A model generated the notes under the pieces. That model was not told the origin of the DNA. It did no database searches and saw only the letters and a list, made by a program, of their open reading frames with translations. Both the position numbers and the translations under genes were made by a program. Source: Desulfobulbaceae bacterium UBA5628 (GTDB taxonomy: Bacteria > Desulfobacterota > Desulfobulbia > Desulfobulbales > Desulfurivibrionaceae). Taken from it: a stretch of 7,041 bases of DNA. Of this stretch, positions 1 through 6,164 are shown piece by piece. Every line of letters starts with the position of its first letter. The first letter of the stretch is position 1. The stretch spans positions 1 to 7,041 of the forward strand of contig DIKC01000129.1 of the NCBI GenBank assembly GCA_002421565.1. The letters run 5' to 3'.

Positions 1-1067
1 ACATTGCCCGGCCACTGATACGCCTGCATGGCAGCCAGGGCATCGGGGGCGAATTCCTTGTGGCCCAGCCCCTTATGGCTGTTTTCCGCCATAAAATCCC
101 GCACCAGCAGGGGAATATCGGCCAATCGCTCGCGCAGGGGCGGCATCGTGATCGGCACCACGTTGAGGCGATAAAAAAGATCGGCCCGGAAATTGCCCTG
201 CTCGATCTCCTCTTCCAGGTTTTTGTTGGTGGCGGCCAGAACCCGGACATTGACCCGGATGGTGCGGCTGCCTCCGACCCGCTCGAATTTCCGCTCCTGG
301 AGGATGCGAAGAATCTTGGCCTGGGTCTTGAGGCTCATGTCCCCGATTTCATCAAGGAAGAGAATACCGCCGTCGGCCAGGTCGAACTTGCCCCGGCGGC
401 TGGTGGTGGCGCCGGTAAAGGCCCCTTTTTCGTGACCGAAAAGCTCCGACTCGATCAGTTCCTCGGGGATGGCGGCGCAGTTGACCTCCACCATCGGCTT
501 GTGGGCCACCGGCGAGAGCCGATGAACGGTCTGGGCCGCCAACTCCTTGCCGGTGCCGTGCTCGCCCCGGATCAAAACCCAGGCCTCGGTAGGGGCGACC
601 AGGGTCAGTTGCTGCCGCAACTGCTCCATCACCGGACTTTCGCCGGTCAGGCTGTGGCGGGGAGTTTGCTGGCGGAAGATGAGATTTTCCTGCTCCAGGC
701 GGGCGACCCGCAGGGCGTTGTTAAGCGCCAGGATGACCTTGTCGTAGGAGAGGGGTTTTTCGATGAAATCATAGGCCCCCAGGCGGGTGGCCTGAACCGC
801 GGTTTCGATGGTGCCGTGGCCGGAAATCATGATCACCGGCAAGAGCGGCTGCTGCTCCTTGATCCGTTGCAGCACCTCCATCCCGTCCAACCCCGGCATC
901 CAGATATCGAGCAGCACCAGGTCCACCGCCTCCGCCTCCAGCAGGGCCAGCCCCTCTTCGCCGTTGCCGGCGGCCAGGGGGGCAAAACCCTCGTCGGCCA
1001 AAATCCCGGCCAGGGATTCCCGGATGCCCGCCTCGTCATCGATAATCAAAATCCGTTCCGCCGCCAT
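1..1067 (-). CDS. ntrX: NtrX-type sigma-54 response regulator (C-terminus cut off by window edge)
   Basis: This is a cytoplasmic NtrC-family response regulator that should accept phosphate from the NtrY kinase and activate sigma-54 promoters. The 355 visible residues show a receiver domain (about 1-120) with the acidic pair D10-D11, the phosphoacceptor D54 in LLDIWMPG, a serine in ISGHG and the lysine of EKP. An AAA+ domain follows, with Walker A GEHGTGKE (K174), an intact GAFTGA sigma-54 contact loop at 215-220, and Walker B ILFLDEIGD (D239, E240). The window ends at the WPGN motif, so the Fis-type DNA-binding domain, usually about 100 residues, lies outside. The ATG at 1065-1067 has a GGGGAG ribosome binding site six bases upstream. 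Identification as NtrX rather than another NtrC relative rests on the nearby ntrY and on overall resemblance. Unusually, a two-gene cassette separates it from ntrY. The protein itself looks intact where visible. Confidence 0.93.
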   Translation of the reverse strand, partial: MAAERILIIDDEAGIRESLAGILADEGFAPLAAGNGEEGLALLEAEAVDLVLLDIWMPGLDGMEVLQRIKEQQPLLPVIMISGHGTIETAVQATRLGAYDFIEKPLSYDKVILALNNALRVARLEQENLIFRQQTPRHSLTGESPVMEQLRQQLTLVAPTEAWVLIRGEHGTGKELAAQTVHRLSPVAHKPMVEVNCAAIPEELIESELFGHEKGAFTGATTSRRGKFDLADGGILFLDEIGDMSLKTQAKILRILQERKFERVGGSRTIRVNVRVLAATNKNLEEEIEQGNFRADLFYRLNVVPITMPPLRERLADIPLLVRDFMAENSHKGLGHKEFAPDALAAMQAYQWPGN

Positions 1068-1079
1068 CGCTTGCTCCCC
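1068..1079 (-). promoter_or_regulatory. Ribosome binding site of ntrX
   Basis: On the minus strand GGGGAG (1079-1074) precedes the ATG at 1067 with a six-base spacer. It supports this start. It also shows that ntrX keeps its own initiation signal despite the foreign cassette directly upstream. Confidence 0.65.
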
Positions 1080-1080
1080 G

Positions 1081-1096
1081 GAGTAATGTATAACTC
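1081..1096. repeat. Imperfect 16-base palindrome at the ParA-ntrX junction
   Basis: Read on the minus strand, GAGTTATACATTACTC has two seven-base arms around a central AC, with one mismatched pair. It covers the end of the ParA-like gene and stops just upstream of the ntrX ribosome binding site. It could be an operator or a trace of the insertion junction. The arms are short and chance is a real alternative. It is not followed by a T run, so it is not an intrinsic terminator. Confidence 0.35.
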
Positions 1097-2105
1097 ATGC
1101 TTGGCTCTGCCTTGACTCGAAGGTCTTTATCCGTTCGAGTACCTTCTCCGCCAACTGATGAAAGTCCCGGAATGCTTCCTGAACCGCCTGGGCATGACTA
1201 CCGATGGCACCGTCAGCAGATGTCAGATGAAAGATCGGTTTTCTCGCCTCCTGGCCCATTGGAATCAGGCTGCGATAGTGCTTCAGAGTGGCGAGACATT
1301 CCAGGTCCTCTACCGGTTTCGCCGCATGGGTGGAATCCTGCAGTACACTTTCGTGGTACACGCCGGGCATACGATTCACCCATTTATCATACGCCTTTAC
1401 CGGCCGGCTCAAACGGACACTGTGCTGTTGCACCAGATAACCGAGGGGAAGCATCTTTCCTCCGGGAAGGTCAAATTCTGGTTGATTCCAGTTGTCGATT
1501 CTTTTCTTCCACAAACCCCGCCATGATCTAAGCGTCGGCCCCAGATTTTTGAGGCCTTGCAATGAGAACAGGTCAGCCCCAAGGGGGATGACGACATAAT
1601 CGGATGCGATCAGCGCCGAACGGTTGATCGCGCCAAGGTTAGGCCCCACATCAATCATAATAAGGTCGGCTCCGACTTGTTCCGCCGCCATCTGAGCGAC
1701 CTGCCAGAAGGCGGTGAGGATGCGAAACGGCCGGTACAGGCTGGCATCGGCCATACTTGCCGGCCATGCCTCGGACAGGGTATCCTCGAAGGAGGCGAGA
1801 GCCACATCGCCGGGGATGACATAGAGGCCTTGCGCCGCTTTTTTCACGACCGGTTCCTTGATGTCGCCAACCTGGGTAAGAGGCTCGATGGCCCGATAGA
1901 TCGTGGAAGGATTGCCGTTTTCAGTCCATAAATCTTCCAGTTCCTCCTCATCAAGGTAGGCTGAAGTCAGGTTGGCCTGCGCATCCAGATCAACCGCCAC
2001 AATCGTGCGACCGAGCTCTGAAAACATCCACGCCAGGTGATACACTAAAGATGTTTTGCCGACCCCGCCCTTGTTGTTGAAAAACGTAAGCACCGGAACA
2101 CTCAT
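1095..2105 (-). CDS. ParA/MinD-family ATPase, orphan (no ParB partner)
   Basis: A 336-residue cytoplasmic P-loop ATPase of the ParA/Soj type. The deviant Walker A motif NKGGVGKTS spans 11-19, with signature lysine K12 and catalytic-loop lysine K17. A DLDAQANLT motif follows at 39-47, Walker B LIMIDVGPN at 148-156 (D152), and a ParA-like IPLGADLFSLQGL stretch at 173-185. Family members bind ATP as dimers, usually bind DNA non-specifically and position cargo or regulate partners. It is longer than compact Soj proteins of about 250 residues: the extra length lies between 190 and 260 (rich in Trp and basic residues) and in a helical, charged C-terminal tail. No N-terminal DNA-binding domain is present. 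The ATG overlaps the stop of the upstream AlbA_2 gene as ATGA, with a consensus ribosome binding site, so the two proteins are probably made together. Base composition is lower in GC than ntrY or ntrX. No ParB gene or obvious parS cluster is visible, so plasmid or chromosome partition is unlikely to be its only role; the actual role is unknown. Confidence 0.9.
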   Translation of the reverse strand: MSVPVLTFFNNKGGVGKTSLVYHLAWMFSELGRTIVAVDLDAQANLTSAYLDEEELEDLWTENGNPSTIYRAIEPLTQVGDIKEPVVKKAAQGLYVIPGDVALASFEDTLSEAWPASMADASLYRPFRILTAFWQVAQMAAEQVGADLIMIDVGPNLGAINRSALIASDYVVIPLGADLFSLQGLKNLGPTLRSWRGLWKKRIDNWNQPEFDLPGGKMLPLGYLVQQHSVRLSRPVKAYDKWVNRMPGVYHESVLQDSTHAAKPVEDLECLATLKHYRSLIPMGQEARKPIFHLTSADGAIGSHAQAVQEAFRDFHQLAEKVLERIKTFESRQSQA

Positions 2106-3307
2106 GGGCGCCTCCTGACCGTGGCCAGCACGGTCATTGGTTCAATTTGAAATTCAAGCTCTGGATTGCCGTTTTTTTTCAATTCCGCCCGCGCCGTCTG
2201 GATACCGACCCCGAAGCGCTGGACAAACCCCAAGACCTTCATAGCGTCGGCCAGGTTTGGGTTGCGATAATCGGTAATGCCTGGCCTCCCGAAATTTTCG
2301 CGAGTAACAATACCGAACGGCCCACCCGGATTGCTGATCTCGATACGATCATTGAACCAGGTGACGCGAACCGGGGCATTGGTACTCTCATATGTTCTGT
2401 GCATGATGGCATTACGGATCAATTGCTGCAGGGCGGCCTTAGGATAAGGTATAATTCTGGATTCACGATCTCCTGAAGTTATGTCGACACTGACACGGTT
2501 ATGGGCGTCCATTTTTTCATCGATTCGACGCAAGGTTTGCGCCAGGTCTCCGTCGATGAGGGCTTCATCCTGTATCGGATCGCTCAAATCCGTACCGTCA
2601 ATCCGCAGGAACTGAACATATGCCCCAGGAATCCAATCGGTTGGACTAATACCAATTACCAATATTCCCAATATCGTCGGTCTTGGATCGTCAACCAAGG
2701 CAATCATCCGGCACGCAGCCAGTTTCTGTTCATAGGAGCGCTCGTTGGCGGCAAGAATGTCGGACGCAAAAGCATTCGGAAGGTAGGCCTGTTCGAACAG
2801 AACGCGGCTGAGCGCGGAAAGATTGCAACTCGGCAAGGGTTGAACATCAAAAGGAACGTCCCGATAGCGACGTTTCTCATTTAAAATTCGTTCGTCCTGC
2901 TGGGTAGCAATACCACGCCGCGGGCCGATCCTGACCCAAATTCTTCCTTTGTAGCGGACTGGCGGGGTATCGGAGGGCTGTACCGTGACCACCGCTATCT
3001 CCACGCCTTTGAGGATACGCTTTTCCACAATCACGGAAGGCGGCGGAAGAATATTACCATCGGTTTTGATATCTGAGAGAGCACAAAGCAGTTCGTCCGT
3101 TATCGGCAGTCCCGACGGGCTGCCATCATCTTTTGCTCCGACAAACAGTATCCCCGGTTGACGATGGTCGGGCAAATCATTGGCAAAGGCGCAAACAGCC
3201 TGCCGGCCTTTGTCTGGCGCATCCCCTTTCCAGGATTCCTTGCGCTCGACAAGGTCCGATTCAATATCTTCAAGAAGAGCTTCAATTTTCTGATCAGAAT
3301 AGCTCAT
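2102..3307 (-). CDS. Schlafen AlbA_2 domain protein with C-terminal GHKL ATPase-like domain
   Basis: A 401-residue protein of the family often annotated as AlbA_2/'RecG-like' ATP-binding transcriptional regulator. The N-terminal AlbA_2 (Schlafen AAA_4-like) region covers about 12-135, with an acidic/basic ERKE cluster (E21, K23), an ILFVGAKDDG strand-turn at about 53-62, and the characteristic RIWVRIGPRRGIA segment at about 122-134. A middle linker domain follows. The C-terminus (about 275-380) matches the HATPase_c_4 type: LIRNAIMHRTY with the N-box N289, EISNPGG at 313-319, then RNPNLADAMKVLGF and QRFGVGI up to about 359. It ends soon after and lacks the winged helix that many relatives carry. 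An ATG at 3307 is preferred over a GTG two codons upstream because AAGGAG lies five bases before the ATG and overlaps the GTG. It sits 54 bases after ntrY and overlaps the ParA-like gene by four bases. Composition is nearer 50 % GC than the flanks, suggesting transfer. Relatives include regulators and candidate defence proteins; the activity (RNA/DNA binding, nuclease or ATPase switch) cannot be decided from sequence. Confidence 0.85.
   Translation of the reverse strand: MSYSDQKIEALLEDIESDLVERKESWKGDAPDKGRQAVCAFANDLPDHRQPGILFVGAKDDGSPSGLPITDELLCALSDIKTDGNILPPPSVIVEKRILKGVEIAVVTVQPSDTPPVRYKGRIWVRIGPRRGIATQQDERILNEKRRYRDVPFDVQPLPSCNLSALSRVLFEQAYLPNAFASDILAANERSYEQKLAACRMIALVDDPRPTILGILVIGISPTDWIPGAYVQFLRIDGTDLSDPIQDEALIDGDLAQTLRRIDEKMDAHNRVSVDITSGDRESRIIPYPKAALQQLIRNAIMHRTYESTNAPVRVTWFNDRIEISNPGGPFGIVTRENFGRPGITDYRNPNLADAMKVLGFVQRFGVGIQTARAELKKNGNPELEFQIEPMTVLATVRRRP
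2106..2116 (-). promoter_or_regulatory. Consensus ribosome binding site of the ParA-like gene, inside the AlbA_2 gene
   Basis: A perfect AGGAGG (2116-2111, minus strand) sits five bases before the ATG at 2105. It is read as two arginine codons in the last residues of the upstream protein. Together with the ATGA overlap it points to tight translational coupling with efficient re-initiation. Confidence 0.75.
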
Positions 3308-3318
3308 ATTCACTCCTT
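3308..3318 (-). promoter_or_regulatory. Ribosome binding site that decides the AlbA_2 gene start
   Basis: AAGGAG (3318-3313, minus strand) lies five bases before the ATG at 3307. The alternative GTG at 3313 would begin inside this motif, so the ATG is the better start. Confidence 0.7.
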
Positions 3319-3326
3319 GCTGCTAT

Positions 3327-3360
3327 CAAGTTGTCATCCATTCTCCATTCCTGCAACTTG
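3327..3360. repeat. Inverted repeat enclosing a tandem heptamer, upstream of the cassette
   Basis: CAAGTTG (3327-3333) and CAACTTG (3354-3360) form a perfect seven-base inverted repeat with a 20-base loop. Inside the loop, read on the minus strand, two adjacent heptamers AATGGAG and AATGGAT (3349-3336) form a tandem repeat. The element fills most of the 54-base gap between ntrY and the AlbA_2 gene and ends nine bases before the AAGGAG site. No T run follows, so an intrinsic terminator is unlikely; an operator or an RNA hairpin controlling the cassette is possible. I see no convincing -35/-10 promoter in the gap. Confidence 0.4.
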
Positions 3361-3361
3361 T

Positions 3362-5611
3362 TCAGGCACGATCTTCGGTCATCGGTAACTCTACCACAAA
3401 ACAGGCGCCGGTGGGCTCATGGTCGCGGACCCGGATGGCGCCGCCGTGGTCGGTGACCACCGTCCCGGCAATGGCCAGCCCCAGGCCGGTGCCGGATTTT
3501 TTGGTGGAAAAATAGGGCTCGAACAGGCGCAGTTTGTCCTCGTCCCGCACCCCCGGCCCGTTGTCCAGCACCATCATCAGCGCCATTTGCCGCTGTTGGT
3601 CATGCTCCAGGCGCACCTCGATCTCCCCGCCCTTTTCCGGCACCACCGCCACCGCGTTGTCGAGCAGGTTGATCAATACCCGCTTCAACTGCTTGGGGTC
3701 GAACAAAAACTCCGGCACCGGCCCGCCGCTCATCACCAGCTTCAGGTGGCGGTGGGCCTCCTGATAAAGGGCCAGCACCTCGCGGGTCATCTCCCCCAGG
3801 CTGCTCATGCTCTTGTGGAGGGCCGGCATCCGGGCAAAGCTGGAGAACTCGCCCACCAGCCGCTGCAACTCCTCCACCTGATTGATGATCGTCCGGGTGC
3901 AAAGATCAAAGACCTCCCCTTCTCCGGCCATTTTTTCGAGATATTTTTTCCGCAGCCGCTGGGCCGAGAGCTGGATCGGAGTAAGGGGATTTTTGACCTC
4001 GTGGGCGATGCGGCGGGCCACTTCCCGCCAGGCCGCCATCCGCTGGGCCTTTTCCAGTTCGGTAAGGTTGTCGAAGACCAGCACCACCCCCAATCCCTTG
4101 CCCTCGTCATCGAGCAGGCGGGTGAAGTTGATCCGCAGGGAAAAGGTCTCCTCGCCCACGGTCAGCCGCAGCGGCCGCTGGATGGAGTTCTTGCCCGATT
4201 CCCGCAGCTCCTGGAAAAAACCCTCCAGCACCTGGAGATGTTCCCGCCGCAGGATGGCCCGGTAATGACGGCCGACGATCTCCTGCCGCCGCACCTTGAG
4301 CAGTTCCTCGGCAAAACGGTTGATGGTGATCACCCGCCCCGCCTCATCCAGGGAAATGACCCCGGCCGCCACGTTCTGGAGGATGATTTCGGTGTAGCGC
4401 CGCCGATTGTCCATCTCCTGGGTGGTTTCCTCCAACTGCCGCCGGCCGCTCAACAGATCGCGGGTCATCCGGTTGAAGGAATCGACCAGGGTGCCCATTT
4501 CATCGCCAGAACTTTTCTCCAGGACAAAATCGAGCTCGCCCTCGGCCACCCGCCGGGTCGCCTCGGCCAGTTTCTGGATCGGGCCGGTCAGTCCCTCGGC
4601 CACGTAAAAACCGAACCACACCGCGCAAAAGACAATGAGCAAAGTAACCAACAGGAGGGTAACCAGAAAGCTGGTCTTGATCGGGTTTTTCAGCATCATC
4701 AACTGCCGATACCCTTCCAGTCCGGCGGAAATGGCCTCCATCCGCCGGAGCCGCTCCTGGGGTACCAGCCGAGAGACCACCAGCACCCCCTGCATGCTTC
4801 CGCCGTCTCGGTTAAGCCGCAGCGGCAGCAGTCCCCGCACCAGTTCCCCGGCCGCCACCGGCTGGATCACCTGCCCCGGCTCCCCGGCCAGAGCCAGGCG
4901 CAGGAGTTCGGCCGGCAGTTCCGGCACCGCCTGGGCCGCGATTTCCGGCTGATACACCGCGGCCAGCAGGCTCCGTTCCTCGCTGACGATCTCCAGGGCG
5001 GCAAGACCGTAACCGGCCCGCATGTCCCGCAAAAAAACATCGAGGGCGGTAGCGGTCATCACCCGATAATGCTCCGATTGGAGGCGGCCGGCAATGGCCT
5101 CGCCCTCCCGGCCGACCCCGGCCTGAGCCTCCTGGTAAACCTCCCGGGCAATGGTCAGCGATTCCTCCAGGGATTGCTCGACGTTGATGTTGAACCAGTA
5201 ATCCATGCTGGTGGAGATGAATTGCAGGGACATCAGAAAAAGCAGGGCGGTGGGAATCAGCGACAAAGAGACAAAGGCGATCACCAGCTTGGTGCGCAGG
5301 CGAGTGCCGAGTACCCGGCGGCGGCGCTCGAAGACCAGTTGGGCCAGGTTGCGCAGCACCAGAAAGATCACCACCAGCAGCAGCAGGACGTTGATGTTGA
5401 TCATGATGAAGATCAGGAGATTGCCGGTGATCGGCAGGGGCACTTCCCCCAGATCGAAGAGACGGGTTTCGAGATAGGTAAGGAGGACGAAAAGGGCGAG
5501 ACAACCGCCGATGATCAGCCGCAACCGCCGCCGACGGCGCTGGCGCTCCTCGCGAACGATCTCCTCGCGGATAGCCGCCTCCCGGCGTTGCTGTTCAGTA
5601 GCGGAATTCAA
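3362..5611 (-). CDS. ntrY: NtrY-type transmembrane sensor histidine kinase
   Basis: A 749-residue inner-membrane kinase expected to phosphorylate NtrX. After a very basic N-terminus come three hydrophobic segments (about 32-49, 64-87, 109-129), then an extracytoplasmic sensor region (about 130-309) and a fourth membrane segment (about 314-336). The cytoplasmic part has a HAMP linker (about 337-389), a PAS domain starting near 414 (VAAGVISLDEAG), the HisKA phosphoacceptor motif RRIAHEVKNPLTPIQL with H537, and an HATPase domain: N-box LINLLDNA (N648, N652), G1 DNGPG (683-687), FEPYFSTK, and G2 GTGLGLA (707-713). All catalytic motifs are intact. Two TTG starts are possible. The one at 5611 is chosen because GGAG lies ten bases upstream; the one at 5632 adds seven residues and has a poorer site. 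Either way the gene overlaps the end of the DUF4390 gene, implying coupling. The layout of several membrane helices, HAMP, PAS and kinase is typical of NtrY. The stimulus is unknown, although the family is linked to nitrogen metabolism, redox and envelope signals. Confidence 0.92.
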   Translation of the reverse strand: MNSATEQQRREAAIREEIVREERQRRRRRLRLIIGGCLALFVLLTYLETRLFDLGEVPLPITGNLLIFIMININVLLLLVVIFLVLRNLAQLVFERRRRVLGTRLRTKLVIAFVSLSLIPTALLFLMSLQFISTSMDYWFNINVEQSLEESLTIAREVYQEAQAGVGREGEAIAGRLQSEHYRVMTATALDVFLRDMRAGYGLAALEIVSEERSLLAAVYQPEIAAQAVPELPAELLRLALAGEPGQVIQPVAAGELVRGLLPLRLNRDGGSMQGVLVVSRLVPQERLRRMEAISAGLEGYRQLMMLKNPIKTSFLVTLLLVTLLIVFCAVWFGFYVAEGLTGPIQKLAEATRRVAEGELDFVLEKSSGDEMGTLVDSFNRMTRDLLSGRRQLEETTQEMDNRRRYTEIILQNVAAGVISLDEAGRVITINRFAEELLKVRRQEIVGRHYRAILRREHLQVLEGFFQELRESGKNSIQRPLRLTVGEETFSLRINFTRLLDDEGKGLGVVLVFDNLTELEKAQRMAAWREVARRIAHEVKNPLTPIQLSAQRLRKKYLEKMAGEGEVFDLCTRTIINQVEELQRLVGEFSSFARMPALHKSMSSLGEMTREVLALYQEAHRHLKLVMSGGPVPEFLFDPKQLKRVLINLLDNAVAVVPEKGGEIEVRLEHDQQRQMALMMVLDNGPGVRDEDKLRLFEPYFSTKKSGTGLGLAIAGTVVTDHGGAIRVRDHEPTGACFVVELPMTEDRA

Positions 5612-6164
5612 CCTGATGCCACTCCGTTTCAAAATTCCACAGCCGCCAGAACGGCACGATCCGGTGGAAGGATAAGGGCAGGGTCTTTTCGCTCAGCCGG
5701 GCCTTGATCCGCAGGGTGTAACGTTGCTCCGGGGCCAGGGCGGCAAGCGGCGCCACCGCCAGGCCGTTGACCCGAACCATCAACCGGCGGGCCTCGTCCA
5801 GGCTCTTGACCGTGAAAACCCGGTCGTTCTTCTCGCCGTGGGTCACCCGGTATTCCTCCTTGAGGCTGTCATAAACCAGGAGATGCTCAAAGGAAAAATC
5901 GGCGATCTTCTGGTCGGGCCAACCGGTGCGCCGGCGATGGAGCTCGACAAAAAAAGTGAAGGTCACCGGCAGACCGTTTCTGACCGCTTCTTCCATCTCC
6001 GGGACAAAGGCGTTTTTGACCTGGCCGTAGAGAAGCACCTCGCTGGCGGAATTGGTCACCACCAACTGCTCGATCATGGCCGGCTCGGCGGCCCGCCCCG
6101 GACCGGCCAGGGCCGCTGAAACAAGCAGCGCCAACACCAGATATTTAAAACCGAACTTAATCAC
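5595..6164 (-). CDS. DUF4390 exported protein of unknown function
   Basis: A 189-residue protein predicted to be exported. The first 26 residues form a classical signal peptide: MIKFGFKY, a hydrophobic core [12 protein letters not shown], and a likely cleavage site after GRAA. No lipobox cysteine is present, so it should be soluble in the periplasm or peripherally bound. The mature part resembles DUF4390: a [16 protein letters not shown] strand, [14 protein letters not shown], an [13 protein letters not shown] helix, and a C-terminal [19 protein letters not shown]. The GTG at 6164 is chosen because it overlaps the hflX stop as GTGA and gives a clean signal peptide; a TTG at 6191 would add nine residues but lacks a good ribosome binding site. 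The gene overlaps ntrY downstream. From general knowledge, DUF4390 genes often precede ntrY in proteobacteria, so an accessory role for the NtrY sensor domain is a reasonable inference. No biochemical function is known to me. Confidence 0.85.
   Translation of the reverse strand: MIKFGFKYLVLALLVSAALAGPGRAAEPAMIEQLVVTNSASEVLLYGQVKNAFVPEMEEAVRNGLPVTFTFFVELHRRRTGWPDQKIADFSFEHLLVYDSLKEEYRVTHGEKNDRVFTVKSLDEARRLMVRVNGLAVAPLAALAPEQRYTLRIKARLSEKTLPLSFHRIVPFWRLWNFETEWHQVEFRY

Larger units (their letters stand above)
1081..3361 (-). other. Putative horizontally acquired AlbA_2-ParA islet between ntrY and ntrX
   Basis: The stretch between the ntrY stop and the ntrX ribosome binding site holds exactly two accessory genes in one coupled unit. 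Two hand-counted 60-base samples inside it (2341-2460) give about 48-50 % GC, while samples in ntrY (3721-3780, 4021-4080) give about 62-67 %. NtrY ends naturally, and NtrX starts naturally with its own ribosome binding site, so neither flank is damaged. I could not find a target-site duplication, terminal inverted repeats, an integrase or a transposase, so the mechanism of arrival is unknown and the exact borders are approximate. Confidence 0.65.

Noticed and set aside
60..1115. A 351-codon open frame on the plus strand, antisense to ntrX
   Set aside because: It lies opposite a convincing response regulator with intact receiver and AAA+ motifs; its own translation is low-complexity and matches no family I recognise.
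1068..1140. Possible sigma-70 or sigma-54 promoter just upstream of ntrX
   Set aside because: A TATACA-like hexamer exists on the minus strand, but the -35 match at a 17-base spacing is poor and no TGGCAC-N5-TTGC element is present.
1086..3307. Similar ATGAG(C/T)TAT words at the two ends of the cassette as a target-site duplication
   Set aside because: The match is nine bases with a mismatch, and one copy is the coding start of the AlbA_2 gene. This is too weak to call a duplication.
2102..3307. Annotation as the helicase RecG
   Set aside because: The helicase motifs of RecG (Walker A, DExH) are absent. The resemblance is only to the AlbA_2/GHKL proteins that are often mislabelled as RecG-like.
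3308..3361. Possible intrinsic terminator after ntrY
   Set aside because: The inverted repeat has a seven-base, AT-containing stem and a 20-base loop, and no T run follows on the minus strand.
3419..5707. A 762-codon open frame on the plus strand, antisense to ntrY
   Set aside because: Its product is dominated by His, Gln, Gly, Pro and Leu with no recognisable domain, and it mirrors the complete kinase motifs of ntrY. Long antisense frames are expected opposite GC-rich codons.
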